This document shows positions 47,120 to 57,700 of a stretch of 64,000 nucleotides of DNA, piece after piece; positions within the stretch are counted from its first letter, which is position 1; each line of letters starts with the position of its first letter. The stretch is from Paratrimastix pyriformis (taxonomy: Eukaryota; Preaxostyla; Paratrimastigidae): NCBI GenBank assembly GCA_027972325.1, contig JAPMOS010000163.1, positions 1 to 64,000 on the forward strand. The letters run 5' to 3'. Below the pieces are notes generated by a model that did no database searches, was not told where the DNA came from, and saw nothing but the letters and a program-made list of their open reading frames with translations. A program made the translations under genes and the position numbers.

Positions 47120-47837
47120 ATCTGCGATGTTTTGATGTGCATGTGCGCTCTCCGCCTGGGAACAGCGGGCCCGCACACGAGCGGGGTGGGACTCCTGGAG
47201 CGGGCCCGAGCGCTGCGGGAGGTCGAGGGAGCCGGCCCAAGGCGCGCCAAGCAGTCGGGCGGTCCGCCCCGCCCCGTCCCCGCCCCCGCCCCGCCCCCGC
47301 CCGCCCCCGCATGCACCCTTCTTCTGCATCCCGCTCGCCCGACCAGCCAATTGCGGCCCCTCCTTGCCCGACACGGGTGCTCACATCGAGGAATCGCCTC
47401 CTCGGCTGCCCCCCCGCCGCCAGACATCGACATGCGGCGCATCCTGCCTCTGCCGCCCCAGTACCAGCCCTCGCCCTACCACACGGCCCTGCGGCGGTTC
47501 ATCCAGCAGCCGCCCCCGCCCGAGGTAGCGGGCGCCCTTGCGGCGGCCCTGGGCTCCACCACCGCTGCGGCCGCGGCCTCGGCCTCCGTGGCCCCGACGG
47601 CCCCCCCGAGCCGCGTGCCCCCATCGGGGACCCTTCGCGGCCCCCCTCAGGCGGTCCCTTCGCCGCAGCGGCTCGGTCGATGCCCGGGGGGTCGGAGCGG
47701 CCGAGGCCGAGGCCGTCGGGGCGGCGGCGGGGTCCCCGCCCAAGGAGGCGTCCGACCAGGGCCCGCACTCGGTGGTCTGCCCGCCCCCACGCCTCACGCC
47801 GCCATCATCGCGCTCATGTCCCGTACCTTGCGCACCA

Positions 47838-47870
<33 letters not shown>

Positions 47871-50800
47871 CCATCCCCGAACGTCCTCCCAGATGGGCGC
47901 CTCCTTCGCGGCGCCCGAGGAGCCGCCGCCCTCGCTGGCCGAGGGTCCCCTCCGGCGCTCCTCCGCCACGGCCCAGGACCAGGTCGCCCCGCCCTCCATC
48001 GCCTGCCCCGCCTGACCGCCTACCCCCCATCGCCCGGATTTCTCTGCCCTCCGTCCGTCGTCGCCCGTGCTGACCTGCCCCCGCCTGGCCCGGCTGGTGG
48101 CTGGGGCCCGCAGATCGGCGAGGCGGCCGCCCTGGAGGTTGTCTCGGCCAGCACGGGCCTGGGCGCTGGGGCCCTGCTGGACCAGCTGCGGTCGGGCTCG
48201 TGGTACCTGCCCCGGTACATGCTCGATCAGGCCTGGGCGGCCCAGCGGGCCCTCGCCGACCAGGCCGCATCGCCACCCGCCCCCCAGCGCCACCAGGGGC
48301 CGTCGACAGCCGACAGCCGGGCCGCCAAGAAGCCCAGGGTCCGTCAGGTCAGGGTGCCCCTGGCTCTGCTTGGTGGCTGGCTCTGACCTTGGTGGCTGGC
48401 TCTGACCTTGGTGGCTGGCTCTGACCTTGGTGGCTGGCTCTGACCTTGGTGGCTGGCTCTGACCTTGGTGGCTGGCTCTGACCTTGGTGGCTGGCTCTGA
48501 CCTTGGTGGCTCTGACCTTGGTGGCTGGCTCTGCTTGGTGGCTGGCTCTGACCTCTGCTTGGTGGGGTCGGCTCTCGGTGCCGTGGGACGGCTGACTGGG
48601 GGGCGGCAGCGGCCCAAGAAGCTCGCCCGGATCCTGCTGGGCATCGAGGACGTCCCCGCCGCCCCGACGGTCCGCCGCACGCCCCTCGGCCGCACGCCAT
48701 CGCTCGTCTCGTTGCCATCGGCATTGTCATCCCTTCTCCTCGTCTCATCCATCCGGCCGCTCACCGCTGGTCCCCTGCCCACCCTGCCGCCCTCCCGCCG
48801 CTCGTGTGTGGGCAGCCCCGGGCGGTGGCCGGGCCGACATTCTTCGACCGGGTCCTGGGTGCCCTCGCCAGTGGGGTCGGCCTCCGGGTGGCGGCCCTGC
48901 CGACCCGCTCCCGCAAGCACCGCCGCCATCGCCGCCCTGTCGGCCTCGCCCCCGGCCAGCAGGGCCGCCCGGGCAGCTCCTCCCTGGTGAGCGCCCCGCC
49001 CCGGCCCCGGAGCGCCTCGGGGCGGCTGGGCGGGGCGGGGTCCGTGGAGGGGGCGGGCCAGTCGCTCTTGGACCGCACCATCCAGGCGGGCCAGGTCATC
49101 GCCACGGCCCCCCTGCGCGGTCTGCGCCCGCCCGCCCACTCCCCGGGCCCGGGCCAGGCTCTTCTTGGGCGCCAAACATTGGGCCCTTGCGGCTCCACCC
49201 GGTGCTCATCCTCGCCCTCCGCGTCCCCGCCCCATCCTCCTCGGCTGCAGAGCGCCTCGAGCGGACGGTGGGCTTCGGCCACTACGCCTCGATCCGCCAC
49301 CGCCATCCCGAGTACACCGCCGGCGGCCGCGCCTCGGCGATGGGGCCGCCCCCAACCGGCAGGGCCGCGAGCACCCCAGCCGCCACCACCGCGGCCCTGA
49401 CCGCCCCCTCGCCCGCCGTCTCCGCCCGGCCGGCCGCCAGCGCGCAGGCCCTGCCCGTCTCGGGGCGCGTGGGCACGCCGGCCGACAGCGCGGTGCCCAT
49501 GCCCGGGTGGGCGGCCCAGGAGGGCATACGCCGGGCCCGCTCGGCGGGCAGCCTCGACATCGGGCTCCTCTCGGCCCGCCGCAGGCCTCCCCCCACCCCG
49601 GCCACTTCGGTCGTCCGGGCCCAGACGCCCCAGGAGACCCCGCGAACCGTCCAATGGGTCCCGCGCGGTCTGCCGCCCCGCCCGGGCGCCTCCCCCGCTC
49701 CCCTCGCCCACTCGCGGCGGCACCGGTCCGCCTCATCGCTGACCCCAACACACTGCCTCCGTCCATCCCTATCCCCCCCCAGCGAGCCCCGGCTACCAGC
49801 CGGGCTGCGACCCGACCACCTCGCGGCCCCTGGTCACCAAGCCCACCGATGGGGCGCCCGCCGTGCTCGCCGTGCCGCCGCCGCCCTCGTCGCCCTCGTC
49901 GGCCCGCTCGGCCTCGGCCCTGCGGAGCCCAGCCCCGACCCCCCTCGCCCGGGGCACCCCGCCAGGCACCGCCCAGGGGCCCCTGCCGCCCGCCCCGGCG
50001 GCGCCCGGGCCGGGGTGGGGCGTCTCGGTCTCGCGGTCGGTGGCCCGGAAGGCCGCCCTGGCCAAGGCCACCGCCCGGGCCATGCAGACCATCCTCAGGC
50101 CCCGCGGCCCCAGCCCCGGGCCGGCCCCCGAGCCGACGGTGCTCCTCCCCGAGTTGGTCCCGTACGTGCCACCGCCCCCCAGCCCCCCCAGCACCGTCCC
50201 GCCCACCCCGCCCGCTCCCCGCCCGCCGACGACCTTCAGCCAGGCGACGGCGGCGACGACAGCGGCGGGGGGTGCCGGGGCCTCGTTGGCCTCGTTGGCC
50301 TCGGCGGCGGGCTCAGTGGCGCCCCCGCCCATGGCCCCGCCGCCCACCCCCGAGGGCGAGCCGCCGCCCCCCGCGGTTGGGCGATCCCTTTCGGTGACCC
50401 TCCTCAGGGCGCCCCGCGGCCCCGACGGGCTGCCCAGCCGCGGCCCCTCCGAGGCGCCGGCCGGTGCCGATGCGGGCCTGGGTGCTGGCAGTGGGAGCGG
50501 TGGCGCCGAGGGGCCCGCCCCCGAGGGTGGCCTCACCCTGACCACCGTTGCCCGCCAGCCGGGCCCCGCCATCGCCCTGGGCCCCGTCACGCCCGGCCAG
50601 CCGGAGGGCTCCGCCGGGTCGCGCACGGGCAGCCCCGAGGAGCCCCAGGGCGCCACCACCGCAGCAGCAGCAAGCGCGGCCGCCGGGCCGCCTGCTGTGG
50701 TGGGCAGCCTGGAGGTGCAGCTGCCCCCCGGGCTGGAGGTGCCCGTCGAGGCCCCGCCCCGGACGATGCCCCCCCGGGGGCCCGCCGAGGGGCCCCACAA

Positions 50801-52260
50801 CTGGGGCCGTGAGCACGGCCTGGGGACCCGGTTCCGGACCAAGAAGGACTGGCTGGCCGACTCGGGCTACACGGGCTACCACCCGCCGGCCCAGTTCCGG
50901 GTGGACGTGGTGGCCGTCCTCGACCAGCCCCAGACGCCCCCGCCCCCGCCCCTGACCCTCCTCCAGCAGTCCGTCACCTGCCACACGCCCGCGCCCGCAC
51001 ACACCCGTGCACACACACCGCACACACCGCACACACCGCACACACCGCACACACCGCACACACCGCACACACCGCAGCACCCACCCCACCATGCCCGCAC
51101 GGCACCACAGTCCCCACGTCATGCCCGCACACAAAGCAGATAGTGCACAGCACCGCATCCACCGCATTGGCGCGGCTCCTCATCTGCGGGCACCTTCTTG
51201 GGCTCCTCGTGGTGGCGGGCCGTCGCTCTTGTCGCCATCCTGCGCAGCGTGACCAAGATGAGCCTCCCAGACCGCAAGCGGTCCGCCACCGCGCATGCCC
51301 CCCAGCCCCCCAGCCCCCCAACCCTGAGCGAGTGGATGGGTGAAGGTCACGGGGTGCGGCGAAATGAAGAGGAAAGCCTGGGTGCGGCCTTCCACCCACC
51401 CACCCACCCACCCATCTACCCCCACTTTCTGGCTTTCCATGGCGCCCCGTAGGTTCTGCGAATCGCTCCCGCCCGACTTTGCCCAGTGGTTCGCCCACCT
51501 GCTGCCCCCAGCCGAAAGACCGGTCCGCCCGAAAGCCCCTCCTCCTCCTCTCCATCCTCTCCCCTCCATCCCCTATCCCCGCTCACCCCTCACCGCCATA
51601 TCCACTCCTCTGCGAGGCTCAGCCCATGGCGGGAGGGGACGAGGGGCCGGCCACGCCCCCCCTGGGGCGCACCTCGCACGCCGAGTGGGTGGCCACCAAG
51701 CCGGCCCTCTCGCCCGACGTCGAGCAGGCCCGGCTCTTGTCCGCACCCCGCGCCCCGCGCCCCGCGCCCCGCGCCCCGCGCCCCGCGCCCCGCGCCCCGC
51801 GCCCCGCGCCCGCCGGTTGCCCAGTGGGGTGATGGTGGCGGTGCGCAAAGGTGGCCATCATCACCCGCCCACTGATCCTCTGCATCCCTCCCCCTCCCTC
51901 CCCCTCCCCCTCCCCTCCACCGACAGCGAGCGGGCCGTGGGGCGCATCGAGGTCACCCGGCCCCACGCGCGGCCCAGCCCCACACCAAGCCCGACCGAGA
52001 TCCCGTTCTCCAGGCCCCGCAAGCCCCGCACCCCCCAGCCCAGCCCGCCCCGGTCCGGCCAGACACATGGCAAGAGAGAGGAAGAACACTGCAAGAAGTG
52101 GAGGCACAGTCCACCAAGCGGAAGAGCACGTCGACATCCGAAACGGCGGTCATGGCATGATAGGAAGGTGTCAGGAACCCGATGGAACCCACCTCAAGAG
52201 GCAAGACAAGGGGCAATCGGAGCATATGGCACAGACCTTTTCGATTGGGCGCGCAAGTAA
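38115..52260 (+). CDS. C2H2 zinc-finger and WD40-like protein with long disordered C-terminus
   Basis: Very long gene of unknown function. ATG 38115. A degenerate finger (CVQH...HWKTVH) is followed by two canonical C2H2 fingers that appear only after splicing: FQCGVPGCSRLFSFAK joined to ALVAHVVLAH (C-x4-C-x12-H-x4-H), and YHCPIEGCHFRTDRESHLQR joined to HVDTVH. Propeller-like exons follow (VFYVAADNIGRLVD, LVALGLCNGKCEIY, GGLCLATARGELALWACL, GGILVVRQSGGCSLF, FFL joined to LGYEDGIIEGW). At 43052 the exon ends GHTAAVTSISV; the next exon starts at 44411 with IESREEQFITTSLDANVILW, completing a WD40 blade across a 1358-nt intron. Exons 44411-44607, 44654-44738, 44828-44950 and 45024-45111 remain in phase. 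The rest (45.2-52.2 kb) is Pro/Ala/Ser-rich with short ordered pieces (YTGYHPPAQFRVDV). The 3' end is uncertain: the stop at 52258-52260 is one option, an earlier one near 52175 another. Confidence 0.6.
38762..38935. repeat. 14-bp minisatellite (CTTGGGTCGGTGTC)n
   Basis: Twelve copies of a 14-base unit in the intron after the VDFFTVATAG exon. Each copy carries GGTCGG, itself a match to this genome's donor signal. Confidence 0.9.
39140..39210. repeat. 8-bp array (GGTGGGAC)n
   Basis: About eight copies, intronic. Confidence 0.85.
39810..39925. repeat. AC run followed by (TGTCGC)n array
   Basis: Poly-C, CACACA and then about fifteen TGTCGC hexamers in one intron. Confidence 0.88.
41150..41285. 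repeat. 26-bp minisatellite, five copies
   Basis: Five copies of TGTCTGTGGTTGGGGGCGCC plus GTGGCG in the intron before the APLQRGAWSKHIGG exon. Confidence 0.88.
43111..44296 (-). CDS. HSF2BP-like protein (coiled coil plus ARM domain) nested in an intron of the opposite-strand gene
   Basis: ATG 44296: MEEEATMAPPMAPHSEAVEV, then FDEAMMLVRDIGNTLERINT. A coiled-coil exon follows (KLTKEIEILRQENLRKIEEA, KRLFE) and then ARM-like helices: GQAMLWKLTSDTHAVPALLP, KKIRPLIGTLANICAVDEGC, LVPLLVKLIGWYRPEEVPIP, LKKLIMTFFYNMCFSERGSS and EYKVECLQILAVLCDVRGKL. The order (N-terminal coil, then ARM) and the pattern L-A-G/T-I/L-N-x-A-x-x-x-G-R/C, K-x-L-I-M-x-x-x-YN fit HSF2BP/MEILB2, a BRCA2-binding meiotic recombination factor; this is an alignment by eye and tentative. 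The last intron has donor GTCTGG (near 43262, phase 0), joining to EGRRVLEGLVFFSS and a stop at 43111. The join between the first and second coding exons is not resolved. The whole gene lies within intron 43053-44410 of the C2H2/WD40 gene. Confidence 0.6.
45376..45645. repeat. 10-14-bp array (ACACACGCCCCC)n
   Basis: About twenty imperfect CACACGCCCCCA units in an intron of the C2H2/WD40 gene. A 13-base CACCTGCCGCCATC array (45127-45210) fills the preceding intron. Confidence 0.88.
48365..48545. repeat. 20-bp minisatellite (TTGGTGGCTGGCTCTGACC)n
   Basis: Nine or so copies of a 19-20 base unit, intronic. It starts directly after the donor at the AAKKPRVRQV exon. Confidence 0.9.
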
Positions 52261-52454
52261 AATGTCGATGGCGAGCATCGACGACGGACGGGACGGCAAC
52301 GAACGGGACGGGACGGGACGGAACAGGGCACCAGGGACGGGGCGTAGGGGCAGCGACCAGGGCAGGCCGCGCGTAGCACAGAGGGGCACGATGAAGGACG
52401 GGACGGGACAGGGCCGGGGCGTGGAGAGTGTGGGGGGGAGCAGAAGTCGGGAGG

Positions 52455-52775
52455 CACAGGCATAGGCACAGGCACAGGCACACAGGCATAGGCACAGGCA
52501 CAGACGCACAGGCATAGGCACAGGCACACAGGCACACAGGCACACAGGCACACAGACACACAGGCACACAGGCACACAGACACACAGGCACACAGACACA
52601 CAGGCACACAGGCACACAGACACACAGGCACACAGGCACACAGGCACACAGGCACACAGGCACACAGGCACACAGGCACACAGGCACACAAGCACACAGG
52701 CACAGGCACAGGCACACAGGCACACAGGCACACAGGCACACAGGCACACAGGCACAGGCACAGGCACAGGGGCAT
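52455..52775. repeat. CACAGG/CACACAGG satellite
   Basis: 320 bases of CACAGGCA and CACACAGGCA units. It lies between the uncertain 3' end of the C2H2/WD40 gene and the first firm exon of the next gene. No gene seen in it. Confidence 0.92.
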
Positions 52776-53014
52776 ACGCCAGCCCCCCAGTCTGACCGCG
52801 ACCACCACCCCTCGAGTGAAGAGTCACCTTCCCTCTGCATCTGTGTTCGCTTTGGGCCTGTCCGGGCAGGGTGCCGCCCAAGCCCAAGACGCCCCCCAAG
52901 ACGCCCCCCAAGACGCCCCCAAAGCCCAGTCCCCCGGGTCTGCCCTTGCCGCCGCCCGATCCAGCCCCCCGCTGCTGCCACTCACCCTCGCCCCCGCCCC
53001 CGCCCTCGTCCCCG

Positions 53015-53131
53015 CGCCATTTCATGCGATGGGATTGCCTCATCGTTTCTCTTCGCCATTTCATGCGATGGGATTGCCTCATCGTTTCTCTTCGCCATTT
53101 CATGCGATGGGATTGCCTCATCGTTTCTCTT
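53015..53131. repeat. 39-bp tandem repeat, three copies
   Basis: Three identical copies of a 39-base unit starting CGCCATTTCATGCGATGGGA; a fourth starts and diverges. Probably intronic or 5' untranslated sequence of the following gene. Confidence 0.9.
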
Positions 53132-53453
53132 CGCCATTCGGCAGTCGCGCCGCCGTCGCCGCCGCCGCCGCCGTCGCCACCACCACCACCACCACCTCCT
53201 CCTCCTCCTCCACCCCCGCCGCCACCGCCACCGCCACCACCACCACCCCGTCTGTCATGCCGCCCAACCTTGAGCCCTGATATGTGCGGACGCCCGCACC
53301 GGTGCGGGCGCGGCTGCGGGCGCGGGTGTGGGTGTGGGCGCGTGCCGGCAGTGGTGGTGGCAGGTCGGCTGGTCGGCTAGCGCCCTCATCATCACGGGCC
53401 GTGCGCGGGTCCGTGTGTCTGATGGGCGGCCGTGGTGTTCTTGCTGGGCGCAG

Positions 53454-54675
53454 CGCCGCCGCCGCCGCCCCCGGAGGAGGAAAGCCCCAGTGCCCGCAGG
53501 CGGCGCGAGGCTGCGAGCCTGGCCCGGCAGAAGGCCGAGCTGGAGGCGCTGCAGCTGTCCATGCTGGAGCGGGCCCGCCAGGAGCGCGAGCAGGCCCAGC
53601 GCGACCTGGAGCGCATCCAGCGCGACCGGGCCGCCCGGATGCAGCGCGACCGGACCGAGCGGGAGCAGTTCGAGGCCGAGCAGCAGGCGCGCCTGGCCAA
53701 GCTGGCCCAGCGCGAGCAGGAGCGCCTCGACCGCGAGCGGGCCGCCAAGGAGCAGACAGACCGCGAGCGGGCCGCCAAGGAGGAGCAGGCCGCCAAAGAA
53801 CAGGCCGCCAGGGAGCAGGCCGCCAGGGAGCAGGCCGCCAGGGAACAGGCCGAGCGGGAACGGGCCGCCACGATGGAGCGGCTGCGGCTGGACCGGGAGC
53901 GCCTCGACCGGGAGCGGGCCGACCGGGAGCGGGATGAGGCCGACCGCCTCGCCCAGGAGCGGGCCGCCGAGCAGGAGCGCCTCGACCGGGAGGCCCGAGA
54001 GGCGGCCGAGCGGACCCGGCTCGAGGAGGAGCGCATGGGACGCGAGCGGGCCGAGCTGCAGGAGCGGCTGGCCCTGGCCCTCGAGGCCCAGGAGCGGCTG
54101 GCCCGGGAGAAGGCCGACCGCGAGGAGGAGCTGCGCCGCCGCGAGGAGGCCGCCCGCCTGGAGGAGGAGCGCATCGCCCAGGAGCGGGCCCTCCGCGAGC
54201 AGGAGGAGCGCGACCGGCTGGAGGACCAGCGGCGCCAGCGAGAGCAGGCCGAGCAGGGGCGGCTGGCCCGGGCGCAGCTCGAGGCCCGGCAGCGGCAGCG
54301 CGAGCAGCAGGAGCGCGACCGGGAGGCCGCCGAGCGGGCCGCCATGGAGCGCGAGGAGCGCCTTTTCGCCCCCCGGCTGAGCCCGCCCCCCAGCCCGGCC
54401 CCGTCCTTCACCCCGCCCGCCTCGCCCCTCCTCTCGCCGGCCCCCTCGACGCCCGCCCTGTCCGAGGCCCCGCCACCGGCCGCGGCCACCCCTCCGCCCC
54501 CGCCCGCGACCCCGCCGGGGCTGACCAAGGGCCAGATCAAGGAGGACCTGGCTCGCATGGGGGCGCCACCCCGGGGGCCTCGGATCGCCCGGAGCCGATC
54601 GGCCCTCGAAATGTGGTGGCCTTCCCGCACCCGCCCCAAGGATGGTCCGCCCGCCTCCCGCCATCCCCGGGACCT

Positions 54676-54706
<31 letters not shown>

Positions 54707-57700
54707 CCGCGGAGCCGACGACTCATGGGTTGACTTTGGCTGCGTGGGTGTGGGTGTGGGTGTGGGTGTGGGTGTGGGTGTGGGTGTGGGTGTGGGTGTG
54801 GGTGTGGCCCTGGGTGCGGGTGTGGCCCTGGGTGCGGGTGTGGGATGCGGAATGCGGGTCGCCGCAGGGGACTTCGACTTCGCCGGGGCGCACCGAGACC
54901 TGGACACGATGCGCTGCCGGCCCCGCCGTGTGGGTTGCTTCGCCGAGGAGCCGCTTGGCCAGCAGCCCGGCGGCCCGCCGATGACCCTGGTCCGCCGCTG
55001 CCCCCCGGGCGCCCCCTCCCAGGGGCTTCACCCACCCATCCGCCCGCCCGGCCACCCCGTGCCCGGCCAGGTCCCCCAGGCCAGCTTTGTCGGGTCGCCC
55101 GTGGCCCGGCGGCGGCGGAGCCACTTCCAGGCGCACAACGTGGGGCTCTTCGAGGGCCTGGGGGCGCTCTTCGTCGAGGACGGGGCCCTGATGAGCCCCG
55201 ACGAGCTGGCCGGCCGGCTGCGGTCCCGGCTGGAGCGGCTCCAGGACCCCGCCCAGCGGTGGCCCCTCGCCCGGCGGCCCCGGTCGTGCCCCCCGCGCCC
55301 CCCGCGCCCCGACGACCCCGCAGAACCCTGGCGGTCTGCGCCCTCGCCCTCGCCCTCGCCCTCGCCCTCGCCCTCGCCCTCGCCCTCGCCCTCGCCCTCG
55401 CCCTCGCCCTCGCCCTCGCCCTCGCCCTCGCCCTCGCCCTCGCCCTCGCCCTCGCCCTCGCCCTCGCCCTTGCCCCCGCCCCCGCCCCCGCCCCCCCCCG
55501 CCCCCACCGAGGTTGTGCCGCTTCACCGGCCGCATTGCGGGGGACCCTTGGTGGGGGCGGATGGCCAGGGCTTGGACACGCATCACCCGCCAGGAGGCCC
55601 CCATCCCACCCCTGACCCCACCCGCGGAGGCCCCCGAGCCAGTCCCCAGGCCCGGTCTGCAGCCCCTCCCCCCGCCTTCGCCCGGCCCTCAGCCGGGCCT
55701 CCCCGCCCTGCTGCCGCAGGGGCCCTGGACGGAGCCCCCGAGCCGCTGCTGGAGGGCCTCGGCGCCGAGGGCGAGCTGGTGGCCCAGCAGAGGCTCGAGT
55801 ACGTCCAATGGTCGGCATCCTCCTCCTGCTGCCGCCCTGCTGTCTGCTGCTCCCCCTCCGGCCCGGCTGCTCCCGTGCCGCGATCCGGGTGACGGCTGGG
55901 TGTGTGGGGTCGGGTCTGGGCGCTGCTGGGGGCGCCCCAGGATGGACGGGCTGGAGGACGAGGAGGCCCTGGAGACCGCCCAGACGGTCCTGGCCAAGGG
56001 CTGGCGGGCTCCCCTGCACCTGCACCGCCACAGGGTCCTCACGGCCTCCGAGGCGCGGCTGGCCCCCGTGCGGGCGCCCCCGAGACGCCCCGATCGGAAC
56101 GCGTCCTGCCGCCCCGGTCCGCCCACCCGCTCCTGCTCCTGCCCCTGCCCCTTGCCTCTGCCACGTGCGCACCGCCACACGGCCGCCTTTACCCGCTGCC
56201 GGTGGACTGACACTGACTTGGTTCGTCTCGCTGCCTCTGCGCCGCGTCGCCACGTGGACGGCCGTCCTGCTGTGGGGCGCCCAGGGGGCCGCCGGTTCGC
56301 GGTCGCCGTGCCGCCGCTGCTGGTGGCCCTCCCGCCCAGCGCCGACTCGCCCCGCCCGCTGACGTCCGCCCCGCCCACCCGTTCACCCACCACCGCCACC
56401 GCCACGGCGCCATGTCGCTCATCTTCTCTTCCTTCACCCCCGCCCACCCCCCAGGAGCCAACGGGATCTCTCCGTCGTCTGCCGTCTGTCTCGTGCCTCT
56501 CCTCGCCTCCCCCACCCCCTCCCCGTGGAGACGCCTGCCGCCCTGATGCTGACCTGGGGGGACTGGCCGGGGTGGCGCCTTTGGTTGGGGCGCTGGGCTG
56601 GGGGCCGGCAGACACGCTGGGCTTCAACCCGGAGGAGTATCTGGCCCGCCTCACCGCCCAGGTCCGTGGGCCGCCCGGCTCGCCCTCGCCCTCGCCCTCG
56701 CCCTCGCCCTCGCCCTCGCCCTCGCCCTCGCCCTCGCCCTCGCCCTCGCCCTCGCCCGCCCTCTGGCGCCCGCTGGGGGCTGTCGTCCAGTTTGGGTCGG
56801 GGTTGGGGTCGGGGTCAGGGTCGTGACACATTGTCCTGATCGCTGGGTGGGGCAGCTGGGGCAGATGGACGCGGACCTGATCCGCGAGCGGCGGGCCGCC
56901 CACGAGGAGGGCCTCCGGCTGGACGGGCTCCTGGTGGCCCCCCGGCCCGACCGCGAGGGCGCCCTCTGGGAGCCCGTCCGTCCTTCTTCGCATCCACCGC
57001 GCCCCCATCCGCGCCCCCATCCGCGCTCCCATCCCCCCCATCCGCGCCCCCGCCCCGGCCGCCTCCTCGCTGCCACCGCCGCAAGTGTTCTGCATGGGTG
57101 CAAGCCGCCTCCGCCCTCCGCCCCCTCCTGGTTGCTCACCGGGGACGGGCGGCGCATGGGTGGCCGCGCGTGGGCGGGGCGCAGGTGCGGACGTGCGACG
57201 ACCTCGAGGTGGCCGGCTGGGTGCGGGCGGTGGCGGCCGAGGACGACTGGGTCGCCCCGGACTTTGTCGAGGGCCCCCGAGCCCCCGAGCCGGGCAGGGT
57301 GCCGCTCCCGGTGGGCCTGCCCGACCCGGTCGGCGAGGCGGCCCCCGAGGCCCCGGGGGCAGACGGGCTGGAGCCTTCCGATGGCGAGGAGGTCCGCCGC
57401 TCGCGGGCCATCCCCCCCCCCCCCCCCCCCCCCCGCCATCCTCTCCCCTCCCCGCCATACTCCTCCCTCCTCTCCCCGCCTTCTCCCTCCTCCCCCTGGC
57501 CTCCCTGCCCTCCCGGGGGGGCCTGGCTGGCGGCCCGTACAGAATCATCACGATTGCATTGCGGGGTGGCGGTGCGCAGGGGCCGCCGTCGCGCCAATCG
57601 ACGGTCTCGTCCCTCCGCGGGCCCCTCGACGGCTCGGCCCGCATGGCGGCTTCCCGCGCGCCCAGCCGCACCCCCACGCCCCGTCCGTCCCTGCCCACCC

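Noticed and set aside
52000-52137. Minus-strand signal-peptide-like frame (MSTCSSAWWTVPPLLAVFF)
   Set aside because: No coherent downstream exons. It is antisense to a charged plus-strand stretch, which gives hydrophobic shadows. Kept only as a reason why the 52.0-52.4 kb boundary is uncertain.
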